Source: Lewinellaceae bacterium (GTDB taxonomy: Bacteria > Bacteroidota > Bacteroidia > Chitinophagales > Saprospiraceae). From it: 64,000 nt of DNA. The notes beneath the pieces are model-generated. The model saw only the letters and a program-made list of their open reading frames with translations. It did not search any database and had not been told where the DNA came from. Below are positions 9,080 to 17,932 of the stretch, one piece after another; position 1 is the stretch's first letter; the number at the start of each line of letters is the position of its first letter. The stretch is from the NCBI GenBank assembly GCA_020636075.1, contig JACJYO010000001.1:62001-126000 (forward strand), written 5' to 3'. The translations under genes and the position numbers were made by a program.

Positions 9080-10209
9080 ACACTTCCCTGAATATTCTGC
9101 ACATCATCCCGGCCTACAAGCCTGCGCAGCACTACGGCGGCCCCACAATTTCGGTAAGCCGGCTGGCCGAAGAACAAGCCCGCAACCAGGCCCGTGTTTC
9201 CGTATACACCACCACCGCCAACGGTAATGAAGAACTTGACCTGCCAGCTGCTCAGCCAATTGGTATGGCCGGTGTACAGGTTTGGTACTTCCGGCGTTGG
9301 ACCGGCGACCACAGCCATTTCAGCCCCGCGCTTATGATGCACCTTTGGAAAACAGTCCGTCCGGCACAAGTCATCCACCTGCACTCCTGGTGGAACTGGG
9401 TGGCATTTGGAACCGCGCTGATCTGCCGTTGGCGAAGAGCCCGACTCGTTGTTAGCCCGCGCGGGATGTTAAGTCCGTTTACCCTTAAAAGTCGCGTTCG
9501 GAAAATATTTCAAAAAACTGCCGGAAGCTGGCTGCTTCGGGGTGCTGTGTTGCATGCAACCTCAGCCCGGGAATCCCGGGAACTTCAACAGTTACATCCC
9601 AAAAACCGGTGTGTCGTACTCCCGAATTGCATTGAACTACCGGCATTGAAAACCCAAACTGATACCGTTGAGCACCCGGTGTTTCAGCTTTTGTTTCTCT
9701 CCCGGATTGATCCTAAAAAAGGGCTGGATATATTGATAAATGCGCTTTCCAACCTGGAAGGTGATTGGCAACTTTCGATTGCCGGAACAGGCCCCGATTC
9801 ATATGCAAGTTTTATAAAAAAGCAAATTGCAACATTGGGATTGCAGGAAAACGTTACCTGGCTGGGCTGGGTGGATGGGCCTGAAAAATGGCGCTTGCTG
9901 GATGGATCTGATTTGCTGGTGCTCCCATCGCACAATGAAAATTTTGCAAACGTTGTCCTCGAAGCCCTGGCATTGGGTACCCCGGTATTGCTAAGCGATC
10001 AGGTGGGATTGTCGGACTACGTCGAAAAACAAAACCTCGGATGGGTATGTCCGCCAAAAGCAGAACCGCTCCGGGAAACGCTGCAAGTGGCAATGGCTGC
10101 GAAATCCGCCCGGCAACGGATTCGGCAACAAGCCCCGGCAATCATACGGCGGGATTTTGACCCTCAAAAGCTGGCAAAAGCCTACCTCGATTTTTACACC
10201 AACCTGTAA
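9076..10209 (+). CDS. Glycosyltransferase family 4
   Basis: A 377-residue GT-B enzyme beginning with NILHIIPAYKPAQHYGGPTI, the GT4 acceptor-domain opening with its glycine loop. The donor domain has FLSRIDPKKGLDILINAL and PSHNENFANVVLEALALG followed by TPVLLSDQVGLSDYV, including the EX7E-like NENFANVVLE. The start is GTG in a GTGA overlap with the upstream stop, and the end overlaps the next ATG in TAATG. It is a typical mannosyl- or fucosyltransferase-like GT4, but the donor is not determinable. Confidence 0.88.
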   Translation: MNTSLNILHIIPAYKPAQHYGGPTISVSRLAEEQARNQARVSVYTTTANGNEELDLPAAQPIGMAGVQVWYFRRWTGDHSHFSPALMMHLWKTVRPAQVIHLHSWWNWVAFGTALICRWRRARLVVSPRGMLSPFTLKSRVRKIFQKTAGSWLLRGAVLHATSARESRELQQLHPKNRCVVLPNCIELPALKTQTDTVEHPVFQLLFLSRIDPKKGLDILINALSNLEGDWQLSIAGTGPDSYASFIKKQIATLGLQENVTWLGWVDGPEKWRLLDGSDLLVLPSHNENFANVVLEALALGTPVLLSDQVGLSDYVEKQNLGWVCPPKAEPLRETLQVAMAAKSARQRIRQQAPAIIRRDFDPQKLAKAYLDFYTNL

Positions 10210-11057
10210 TGCCCCGCCTAAGCGTCATAGTTTTAACCTTCAACGAAGAAAAAAACATCGAAGCCTGTCTCGACAGTTTGAAAGCCCTGGCAAGTGTTCC
10301 TGTTTTTGTGGTCGATTCTTACTCTACTGACCAGACAATGGCCTTGCTCAATTCGCGTGCAGTTACCGTGGTCCAGCACACTTTTGAAAATTATGCCCAA
10401 CAACGCAACTGGGCGCAGGCCAACGTTCCCTTCGATACCGAATGGGTGCTCCACCTTGACGCCGGTGAGCGCCTGACAGATGAAATGGCAAACTGGCTAA
10501 CCAACAGTTTCGATTCCGACTCCACAGCGAATGGGTTTATGTTCAGCCGCCGAACCTATTTTATGAACCGCTGGATTCGATATGGCGGGCATTACCCCAA
10601 CTTTCACCTGCGTCTTTTCCGCCGTGCCAAGGGGCATTGCGAAGCGAAAGCCTATGACCAGCACTTTGTTTGCGAAGGCAAGGTTGAAAAAGTGCCCGCT
10701 GGAATTGACCTGATGGATCAAGTGGCTAACAACCTCAGTGAGTTTACTGCAAGCCATACCCGATGGGCCCTGGCGGAGGCGCAGGAACGGGCAATGAATT
10801 CTGGATCGGAAGGCGAAGTGCTCGCACGGCTCAATGGAACTGCCATTGAGCGGAAGCGCTGGTTAAAAACGCGTTTGTTTGACAAAAGCCCCTTGTTCCT
10901 GCGTGCCTTCTTCTATTTTTTCTATCGCTATTTTATCCGACTGGGCTTTCTAGATGGCAGGCCCGGGCTGATCTTTCATTTCCTTCAGGCCTGCTGGTTC
11001 CGGTTTTTGGTGGATGCCATGTACTACGAAATGCAAAGCCAGCAGCAAAAGCCCTGA
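10209..11057 (+). CDS. Glycosyltransferase family 2 (WaaE/KdtX-like)
   Basis: A 282-residue inverting GT-A enzyme. It opens with LSVIVLTFNEEKNIEACLDS, then FVVDSYSTDQTM and HLDAGERLTDEM, whose D-x-G replaces the usual DxD in the metal-binding position, as in the LPS core WaaE/KdtX group. The middle NRWIRYGGHYPNFHLRLFRR and the C-terminal hydrophobic patch (LFLRAFFYFFYRYFIRLGF) are characteristic of membrane-associated members of this group. Coupled to the previous GT4 gene by TAATG; three bases separate it from the methyltransferase. Confidence 0.87.
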   Translation: MPRLSVIVLTFNEEKNIEACLDSLKALASVPVFVVDSYSTDQTMALLNSRAVTVVQHTFENYAQQRNWAQANVPFDTEWVLHLDAGERLTDEMANWLTNSFDSDSTANGFMFSRRTYFMNRWIRYGGHYPNFHLRLFRRAKGHCEAKAYDQHFVCEGKVEKVPAGIDLMDQVANNLSEFTASHTRWALAEAQERAMNSGSEGEVLARLNGTAIERKRWLKTRLFDKSPLFLRAFFYFFYRYFIRLGFLDGRPGLIFHFLQACWFRFLVDAMYYEMQSQQQKP

Positions 11058-11060
11058 ACT

Positions 11061-11699
11061 ATGCAATCCTATCGCGACTACGGGTATAAAACAACAGCAC
11101 CCAACCATGCCCATCGCTACATCCTGCCCGTGCTCACCGCCATGCTTCGGCCGGAGCTAAACCGCTGCATTCTTGACATAGGTTGTGGCAACGGTTCCCT
11201 CGCACTGGCGCTGCACAAATTGGGCTACCAGGTCTACGGCATTGATGCTTCCGAACAAGGCATAGCACTGGCAAACCAGCAATTGCCCGGGCATTTTTTT
11301 GTGCAAGACCTTCAAAAAAACAGCCTGCCGGAACCGCTGGCGACTCTGCATTTTGACACCGTTATTTCCACGGAAGTTATTGAGCATTTGTACGCGCCGC
11401 GTGATTTCCTGAATTTTTGCAAAAAAGTGCTTAGTCAAAACCCGGGTAACAAACAGCTCTTTTTGTCGACACCCTACCACGGCTACTGGAAGAACCTGGC
11501 GCTCGCTATCACCGGAAATATGGATAAACACTTCACCGCACTTTGGGATGGCGGGCATATCAAATTCTGGTCACGCAAAACCCTGAGCAGCCTGCTTCTG
11601 GAAAGCGGGTTCATGGTAACCGACTTCCAAGGGGCCGGTCGCCTGCCTTACCTGTGGAAATCCATGATAATCAAAGCAGAACTCCATGTCGAAGGCTAA
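11061..11699 (+). CDS. Class I SAM-dependent methyltransferase
   Basis: A 212-residue enzyme with SAM motif I at ILDIGCGNGSLALALHKLGY, the acidic end of strand beta-2 at VYGIDASEQGIA and motif post-I/II around FDTVISTEVIEHLYAP. This is the UbiE/methyltransf_23-type fold seen in many polysaccharide loci, where such enzymes methylate sugars or a terminal residue. It lies between a GT2 and a carbamoyltransferase and overlaps the latter by 14 bases, so it probably decorates the same polymer. Target is inference. Confidence 0.85.
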   Translation: MQSYRDYGYKTTAPNHAHRYILPVLTAMLRPELNRCILDIGCGNGSLALALHKLGYQVYGIDASEQGIALANQQLPGHFFVQDLQKNSLPEPLATLHFDTVISTEVIEHLYAPRDFLNFCKKVLSQNPGNKQLFLSTPYHGYWKNLALAITGNMDKHFTALWDGGHIKFWSRKTLSSLLLESGFMVTDFQGAGRLPYLWKSMIIKAELHVEG

Positions 11700-13422
11700 A
11701 TACACCCTGGGAATCAATGCGTACCATGGCGATTCGGCCGCAGCATTATTTTGCCATACGGAGCTGATCGCAGCAACCGAGGAGGAACGTATCCGGCGGG
11801 TAAAACACTGGGCAGGGCTCCCGGTGGAAGCCATCCGGTTTTGTCTGGATGAAGCCGGCATTCACCTCAGCCAGGTTGATGTGCTGGCGGTTTCCCGCGA
11901 CCCGTACGCAAAAATTGGGTCCAAGATCTGGTACCTGCTCAAACAGGGAATCACCCCGTCCGTTTTGACCAGCCGGGCTAAAAATGCCGTAAGCATCACC
12001 TCCCTGAAACAGGATTTGGCCACCGCTTTTGGCCTCGATCCTTCGGCCTGGAAAGCACGGGTCGAATATGTGGAGCACCACCGGAGCCACCTGGCCTCTG
12101 CATTTTATGTTTCGCCCTTTGAGCATGCAGCCTTGCTTTCGATCGATGGCATGGGCGATTTCTCGTCCACCATGCGCGCTGTAGGGCACGGCAATAAAAT
12201 CAGGGTGCTGGACAGTATTTCATACCCGCATTCCCTCGGCATTTTTTTCACGGCGTTCACGCAGTACCTGGGTTTTCCCAACTACGGCGACGAGTACAAG
12301 GTGATGGGTTTGGCGCCCTACGGCAAACCTGTTTTTTTTGAAAAATTAAAGGACGCGATTCACCTTAAACCTAATGGCCTATTTGAACTGAACAGCCGTT
12401 ATTTCCGCCATTTCAAGGAAGGTGTGCAGATGAACTGGGAGGCAGGCGCACCCACTATCGGGCCGCTCTTTTCCGAACAGGTGATCAAAGAGTTTGGGCC
12501 TGCACGGCCGATTGGCAAACCTGTGGACGAGCAACATGCCGACCTGGCAGCCTCGATTCAGAAAATGTGCGAAACGGTATTGTTTCACCTCGTAAATGAT
12601 CTGCATCAAAAAACCGGATTGAAAAACTTATGCCTGGCCGGAGGTGTGGCCCAAAATTCGGTGGCCAACGGGAAAATCCGGGCAAATACCCCGATGGAGC
12701 GACTGTTCGTTCCGCCCGCCGGACATGATGCCGGCACCAGCGTTGGCGCGGCATTGTATGTTTTTCATCAGAAAAACAGGATTCAACGGCCCGGCTTCAC
12801 CCGCCAGGCCTATACCGGCGCCCGGGCAACGCCGCAAGCGATAAAAAAGGCCCTGGAGGCCCGTGGCATTGCTTTTCAATGTCTGCCCGATGTCCAATTA
12901 TTTGAACTGGTTACCGACTGCCTGATCAACGGCGGTGTGGTGGGCTGGTTTCAGGGGCGGGCCGAATTTGGCCCAAGGGCCTTGGGCAACCGCTCCATTC
13001 TTGCCGATCCGCGCCGGGCCGATGCCCGGGAGTTGCTGAATGAAAAAATCAAACGCCGGGAAAGTTTCCGCCCCTTTGCGCCTTCAATTCTTGCCGAGTG
13101 TGCCGATTCGTTTTTTGAAAACCCCGACGATGTGCCGTTCATGGAAAAAGTGTACCGCATTCGCGCGAACAAACAGGCGCTGATTCCTGCCGTGACACAT
13201 GTCGACGGTACGGGGCGTTTGCAAACGGTGGTCCGGCAAGACAATCCCCGGTATTACGATTTGATCTCGGCGTTTTTCCAAAAAACCGGGGTGCCGGTAC
13301 TGCTCAATACTTCGTTCAACGAAAATGAACCGATCGTGAATACACCCGAGGAGGCACTGGATTGCTTTTGCCGGACCAACATGGATATGCTGGTGCTGGA
13401 AAATTTTGTGGTTCAGCGGTGA
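11686..13422 (+). CDS. NodU/CmcH-type carbamoyltransferase
   Basis: A 578-residue O-carbamoyltransferase that uses carbamoyl phosphate and ATP, via a carbamoyl-adenylate, to carbamoylate a hydroxyl group. The N-terminal Kae1/TsaD-like domain is marked by LGINAYHGDSAAALF, VEHHRSHLASAFY (metal-binding histidines) and LLSIDGMGDFSST, followed by VMGLAPYGKP and LCLAGGVAQNSVANGK. The C-terminal domain has GRAEFGPRALGNRSILADPR and ESFRPFAPSILAE, both diagnostic of the family. Length is normal. Location among transferases suggests carbamoylation of a sugar in the exopolysaccharide, as in Nod factors and some O-antigens. Confidence 0.93.
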   Translation: MSKAKYTLGINAYHGDSAAALFCHTELIAATEEERIRRVKHWAGLPVEAIRFCLDEAGIHLSQVDVLAVSRDPYAKIGSKIWYLLKQGITPSVLTSRAKNAVSITSLKQDLATAFGLDPSAWKARVEYVEHHRSHLASAFYVSPFEHAALLSIDGMGDFSSTMRAVGHGNKIRVLDSISYPHSLGIFFTAFTQYLGFPNYGDEYKVMGLAPYGKPVFFEKLKDAIHLKPNGLFELNSRYFRHFKEGVQMNWEAGAPTIGPLFSEQVIKEFGPARPIGKPVDEQHADLAASIQKMCETVLFHLVNDLHQKTGLKNLCLAGGVAQNSVANGKIRANTPMERLFVPPAGHDAGTSVGAALYVFHQKNRIQRPGFTRQAYTGARATPQAIKKALEARGIAFQCLPDVQLFELVTDCLINGGVVGWFQGRAEFGPRALGNRSILADPRRADARELLNEKIKRRESFRPFAPSILAECADSFFENPDDVPFMEKVYRIRANKQALIPAVTHVDGTGRLQTVVRQDNPRYYDLISAFFQKTGVPVLLNTSFNENEPIVNTPEEALDCFCRTNMDMLVLENFVVQR

Positions 13423-13482
13423 GTTTTTTGAAAATTAAGGATGTTAGGTTTACTTTAAAAACGAACGGGACGTTCGTAGTAC

Positions 13483-14241
13483 ATGAAAATCAGCGTCATA
13501 ACAGTTTGCCGGAATAGCGCCCAAACCATCCGCGATACGCTCGCCAGTGTGCGCAGCCAGACGCATCCCCAGATTGAACATATTTTGATCGACGGCGCAT
13601 CTACCGACAATACATTGGACGTTATCCGGGAATTTGAGCACGTGACCCAATGCATCAGCGAGCCCGATCGCGGCCTGTATGATGCCATGAACAAAGGCAT
13701 ACAATTGGCCACAGGCGCCGTGGTCGGGATTTTGAATGCCGACGATTTTTATGCAGATCCGAACGTATTGACCAAGGTGGCTAAGGTTTTTGAACAACAA
13801 CAAAAAATTGCAGCCGTGTATGGTGATTTGCGCTATGTGCATCCCAGGGCAACAAATCGCACCATCCGATTTTGGCGATCCGGGCCTTTCGATCCGAAGA
13901 TGTTTCGCTATGGCTGGATGCCGCCCCACCCGACTTTTTTTGTGCGCCGTAAAATGTATGAAGCGCATGGTGGGTACGACACCCGGCTGCGCAGTGCCGC
14001 CGATTACGAGCTGATGCTTCGTTTTTTGTATAAATTCCGCATCCCGGTTTGGTATTTGCCCGAAGTATTGGTGCATATGCGGACGGGCGGACTGAGCAAT
14101 CGCTCGTTGCGAAACCGTTGGCAGGCCAACCGCGAAGACCGCAATGCCTGGGCAATGAACGGCCTGCAACCGGCATTTTATACACTTTGGCTTAAGCCAC
14201 TTCGAAAGATTCCCCAATACCTTTACCGCTCAGAAACCTGA
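13483..14241 (+). CDS. Glycosyltransferase family 2 (WcaA-like)
   Basis: A 252-residue GT-A enzyme. MKISVITVCRNSAQTIRDTL and ILIDGASTDNTLDVI form the nucleotide-binding half, CISEPDRGLYDAMNKGIQLA is the strongly conserved colanic-acid-type segment, and GILNADDFY supplies the DxD-like metal site. The acceptor side contains GWMPPHPTFFVRRKMYEAHG and LRSAADYELMLRF. The closest type is the small WcaA/WcaE family. A 60-base gap separates it from the carbamoyltransferase, the largest gap inside the locus so far. Confidence 0.9.
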   Translation: MKISVITVCRNSAQTIRDTLASVRSQTHPQIEHILIDGASTDNTLDVIREFEHVTQCISEPDRGLYDAMNKGIQLATGAVVGILNADDFYADPNVLTKVAKVFEQQQKIAAVYGDLRYVHPRATNRTIRFWRSGPFDPKMFRYGWMPPHPTFFVRRKMYEAHGGYDTRLRSAADYELMLRFLYKFRIPVWYLPEVLVHMRTGGLSNRSLRNRWQANREDRNAWAMNGLQPAFYTLWLKPLRKIPQYLYRSET

Positions 14242-14251
14242 CTGCTTAACC

Positions 14252-15421
14252 ATGACCATTGCATTGATCGTCGGCGCCCGGCCTAATTTTATTAAGGCCG
14301 CTCCACTGTGGAAGGCCTTGCAGCAATTTCCGGAGCTCAAGGTCTACCTGATCCATACCGGTCAGCATCAGGATGCAGTGATGAGCAGTGTTTTTTTAGA
14401 CGGCCTCGGACTCCCGGCACCGCATTTTTGCTTGCCGGAACGCCGATCAGGCGTGGTGCAGAAAATAGCGCAAATTATTTTTGGACTGGAAACCATTTTT
14501 CAAAAAATCCGTCCGGATTGGGTCTTCGTAATCGGCGATGTTACGTCGACCCTGGCCGGTGCCTTGGCCGCCAAACAGCAGGGTATCCGGGTGGCACATG
14601 TGGAAGCAGGGCTGCGCAGTGGCGATCTGGAGATGCCGGAAGAGCGGAACCGCATTCAGGTGGATCATCTTTCCGATTTGCTATTTGCCAGCGAGACTTC
14701 CGGCGTGTTCAATCTGGAGCGGGAAGGCATACCGTCAGAGCGGATTTTTTTCCCGGGAAATGTGCTGATTGATGCCTTGCACGCTGTTTTGCCGGAGGCA
14801 AAAATGCTGAACCCGCACACGGTCATTCGAACGGCGCTTTTCAACAACCCCGGTCAACTGCTTCCGAAAAACTGGGCACTGGCAACCTTTCACCGACCCT
14901 CGAATGTGGACCAATTGGCCGGTTTGCAAAAAACCATTCAACTGTTGCAGGCTGCCGCGCGCTGGTTGCCGGTTCTTTTTCCGGTCCACCCGCGGACCAT
15001 GAAAAGTCTCAAGCGGCACATGCTGGATCAGCATTTGCAGGGTACGCCCAACCTGTATCTCCTCCGGCCATTAGGCTACGCCGAAATGATCTGCCTGACC
15101 AGGACGGCTAAATTTGTGCTCACCGATTCGGGTGGCGTTCAGGAAGAGTCGACCTGCCTGAATGTCCCTTGCCTGACCTTCCGCAGCAGCACCGAACGTC
15201 CGGCAACCGTTGAAACCGGCACCAATATGTTGATTTCCGACCTTGAAATTCAAACAGCCGAAGCACAGATCGAAGTACTTTTGGCCGGAAGGTACAAGTC
15301 GGGGGCGATCCCGCCGTTATGGGACGGGCAGGCTGCTCCCCGGATTGTGCAACACCTCATCCAAGTATCCCAACATCAGACAGGCAGTGCCTACACATTT
15401 GCGCCGGCCTGGAAAAAATAG
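14252..15421 (+). CDS. wecB: UDP-N-acetylglucosamine 2-epimerase (non-hydrolysing)
   Basis: Converts UDP-GlcNAc to UDP-ManNAc in the cytoplasm. The 389-residue protein shows VGARPNFIKAAPLWKAL at the N-terminus, LIHTGQHQD, GDVTSTLAGALAAKQQGIRV then HVEAGLRSGDLEMPEERNR with the catalytic acid residues, TFHRPSNVD, and LTDSGGVQEESTCLNVPC with TERPATVETGTN at the C-terminus, all family hallmarks. No UDP-ManNAc dehydrogenase is seen in the window, so ManNAc may be used directly or be oxidised by an enzyme elsewhere. Three bases from gmd. Confidence 0.93.
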   Translation: MTIALIVGARPNFIKAAPLWKALQQFPELKVYLIHTGQHQDAVMSSVFLDGLGLPAPHFCLPERRSGVVQKIAQIIFGLETIFQKIRPDWVFVIGDVTSTLAGALAAKQQGIRVAHVEAGLRSGDLEMPEERNRIQVDHLSDLLFASETSGVFNLEREGIPSERIFFPGNVLIDALHAVLPEAKMLNPHTVIRTALFNNPGQLLPKNWALATFHRPSNVDQLAGLQKTIQLLQAAARWLPVLFPVHPRTMKSLKRHMLDQHLQGTPNLYLLRPLGYAEMICLTRTAKFVLTDSGGVQEESTCLNVPCLTFRSSTERPATVETGTNMLISDLEIQTAEAQIEVLLAGRYKSGAIPPLWDGQAAPRIVQHLIQVSQHQTGSAYTFAPAWKK

Positions 15422-15423
15422 AC

Positions 15424-16536
15424 ATGAAAAAAGCATTAATCACCGGAATTACCGGGCAAGACGGCGCTTACCTTGCTGAATTTCTTTTGAAAAAAGGCTA
15501 CATCGTACATGGCATCAAACGCCGTAGCTCGCTTTTCAACACCGACAGGATCGACCACTTGTACCAGGATCCGCACGTTTCCAACCGCAACTTTATCCTG
15601 CACTATGGCGACCTCACCGACAGCACCAATTTGATCCGCATTGTGCAGGAAGTACAGCCCGACGAAATCTACAACCTGGGCGCACAAAGCCATGTGAAGG
15701 TGAGCTTTGAAACGCCGGAATACACCGCCAATGCCGATGCTGTGGGCGCCTTGCGGCTACTGGAAGCTATCCGGTTGTTGGGCCTGGAACAAAAAACGAA
15801 GTTCTACCAGGCATCTACTTCCGAATTGTACGGATTGGTACAAGAGGTGCCGCAAACGGAAAAAACGCCATTTTATCCCCGGTCGCCCTACGCGGTAGCC
15901 AAACTCTACGCCTACTGGATTACCGTGAACTACCGCGAAGCGTACAACATGTATGCCTGCAACGGCATCTTATTCAACCATGAATCGCCCATACGCGGAG
16001 AAACATTTGTGACGCGCAAGATCACCCGCGCCGTTGCGCGTATTGCCCTGGGCATGCAAGACAAACTCTGGCTCGGCAATCTCGATGCCGAACGCGACTG
16101 GGGCCATGCCCGCGATTTTGTGGAAGCCATGTGGCTTATCCTCCAGCAGCCTGAACCGGAAGATTTTGTGGTGGCTACCGGCCAAAAAACTTCCGTCCGA
16201 GATTTCGTGCGGATGGCCTTTGCCGAGGTTGGTGTAAGCCTGGAATTCCGGGGTTCCGGGGTTGAAGAAAAAGGCATCGTGACCGCCAGCCAGCATGCCG
16301 AATTCCAACTCCAACCAGGCACCGAAGTTTTGGCTGTTGATACCGCCTATTACCGCCCAACGGAAGTGGATCTGCTAATTGGCGATGCGCGTAAAGCGCA
16401 GGAAAAACTTGGTTGGAAACCAAAATATTCGCTGCAGGAAATGATCAAGGAAATGGTTGCTGCCGATCTGGAATTGTTCCGCCGTGACAAACTGCTGCAC
16501 GATGCTGGTTTCTCCATAAAAAAACAGGCAGAGTGA
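15424..16536 (+). CDS. gmd: GDP-mannose 4,6-dehydratase
   Basis: Converts GDP-D-mannose to GDP-4-keto-6-deoxy-D-mannose, the first step to GDP-L-fucose. From the ATG at 15424 the protein is 370 residues, the family length, starting MKKALITGITGQDGAYLAEF with the GxxGxxG NADP site; the frame is open upstream to 15319 but would run through the epimerase end. Further markers are HGIKRRSSLFNTDRIDHLY, the STSELYG segment with catalytic Ser/Glu, SPYAVAKLYAYW with YxxxK, and LFNHESPIRGETFVTRKITR. Works with fcl and manC downstream. Confidence 0.97.
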   Translation: MKKALITGITGQDGAYLAEFLLKKGYIVHGIKRRSSLFNTDRIDHLYQDPHVSNRNFILHYGDLTDSTNLIRIVQEVQPDEIYNLGAQSHVKVSFETPEYTANADAVGALRLLEAIRLLGLEQKTKFYQASTSELYGLVQEVPQTEKTPFYPRSPYAVAKLYAYWITVNYREAYNMYACNGILFNHESPIRGETFVTRKITRAVARIALGMQDKLWLGNLDAERDWGHARDFVEAMWLILQQPEPEDFVVATGQKTSVRDFVRMAFAEVGVSLEFRGSGVEEKGIVTASQHAEFQLQPGTEVLAVDTAYYRPTEVDLLIGDARKAQEKLGWKPKYSLQEMIKEMVAADLELFRRDKLLHDAGFSIKKQAE

Positions 16537-16537
16537 G

Positions 16538-17932
16538 GTGGCATGGGACTTTCGGATTGCTAAACCCGGACGACTGTTTTTAAAAACACCGTTTGGGAGC
16601 CTGTTTTTGGTCAGTGGTTTTGCCCTGCTGGTGTTTGGGTTTTGTTATCCCACACATTTTTTGGTCGCCGATGAACTGGCATACTTTGAACAGGCCCGGG
16701 CATTTTCAGCCGGACAGACCTGCGCAATTGACTACCCACCCGGAACAGCAATTCTTGCCACTTTTTTTATCTGGTTTGGAGGAAACCAGGCTGTTTTTTG
16801 GAGCAGTTTTACGTGTTGGCTTGCCGGAACCTGGGCGCTGGCGCTGACCTTGCACAAAACCGGAAAACCGGTCGGCTGGGCCCTGTATCCCTGGTTTTTT
16901 ATCCCTGGGCTGGTATTTATCCGAACCCTGATGAGCGACATGCCCAGTTTTGCGCTGGCTACAGTTTTCGGGTTGCTTTGCACTGCCCTATCGCCAAACC
17001 GCAAGGTTCTGTTTTCGGCAGGTTTAGTAGGAGGGCTTGGTTTGTTATTTCGGGAAACTAATTTGTTGTGGGTGCTGCCATTTGCCCTGGGAATTATTTT
17101 TCGCCAAAAAACGGCATGGCCGTGGTTTTGGTTGGGTTTACTCATTGGTTCACTGCCCAGGCTGATTGCCGGATGGGCGCTGCATCAAAACCCGGTATTT
17201 TTACGCGACCCGGGAATTCCATTTTCCTGGAGTGCATTACCCGGCAATTTGGCTTTTTATGCCTTGGCTTTATCTGTAATTCTCCCCGGAGGACTTTGGT
17301 TTTTATGGAAAAGTAAAAATCCATACCGGATAGAAATCGCCACTTGTGCAGGGCTGTTCCTTTTAATCTACGGTTGCTACGATTATGATGCCCTGGCGAA
17401 AAGCGGATACAAAGGAATTTTGCTCCAGGCTCGATTTATGCTCCCCTTGCTGCCATTTTTTGCGCTATCGGCAGCCTGGACACCCCTGAAGTTTCACCGA
17501 AAAACAGCAGTCGTATTTTGGGTGTTAGCGTGTTTACTATTTGCCAGCATTCAAATCGCCGGACGTCTTTATAATGCCGAGCAACAAAAAAACACCACGG
17601 CATTATTAAAAATACCGTTCGGGCTTCAAATTTCATTCAGCCCGGACGAAAGCCCGAAATACCTGAATGCCTTATACGGCCCGTCAACTATATTGGATGG
17701 TCATGCGTTATCTGACCGGATGCTTCAAAGTTGCAACATTTGGTACGCACACCTGATCAGTCGATCGGAAAGTGCCGACCGGGAGGCAAAGGCAAAGGCA
17801 GCCTTATCGGCTTTTTATGCACGTTTTGCCGGTTGGGACATTGATCAAATCGATCAGGTAGTACTTGCAGACGGGACAAGGTTGTACGTTTGGAGGGCTC
17901 AAAAAAAGGACAATGATGAGGAAAAACGATAA
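16538..17932 (+). CDS. GT-C type membrane glycosyltransferase (PMT/ArnT-like)
   Basis: A 464-residue protein with about ten to twelve transmembrane helices. Just after the first helix lies HFLVADELAYFEQARAF, whose adjacent Asp-Glu fits the catalytic acidic motif in the first periplasmic loop of GT-C enzymes that use polyprenyl-phosphate sugars. The C-terminus is soluble. The start is GTG one base after the gmd stop. It splits gmd from fcl yet overlaps the fcl start, so it is part of the same transcription unit. A role adding a sugar on the periplasmic face is inference. Confidence 0.7.
   Translation: MAWDFRIAKPGRLFLKTPFGSLFLVSGFALLVFGFCYPTHFLVADELAYFEQARAFSAGQTCAIDYPPGTAILATFFIWFGGNQAVFWSSFTCWLAGTWALALTLHKTGKPVGWALYPWFFIPGLVFIRTLMSDMPSFALATVFGLLCTALSPNRKVLFSAGLVGGLGLLFRETNLLWVLPFALGIIFRQKTAWPWFWLGLLIGSLPRLIAGWALHQNPVFLRDPGIPFSWSALPGNLAFYALALSVILPGGLWFLWKSKNPYRIEIATCAGLFLLIYGCYDYDALAKSGYKGILLQARFMLPLLPFFALSAAWTPLKFHRKTAVVFWVLACLLFASIQIAGRLYNAEQQKNTTALLKIPFGLQISFSPDESPKYLNALYGPSTILDGHALSDRMLQSCNIWYAHLISRSESADREAKAKAALSAFYARFAGWDIDQIDQVVLADGTRLYVWRAQKKDNDEEKR

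Noticed and set aside
13450..14217. Long minus-strand open frame of 255 codons opposite the WcaA-like gene
   Set aside because: Its translation has no recognisable family and it mirrors a strongly conserved GT2 gene on the plus strand; a shadow of codon bias.
15319..15423. Earlier start for gmd
   Set aside because: Would overlap the epimerase end and add 35 residues unlike Gmd; the ATG at 15424 begins the known N-terminus with the NADP motif.
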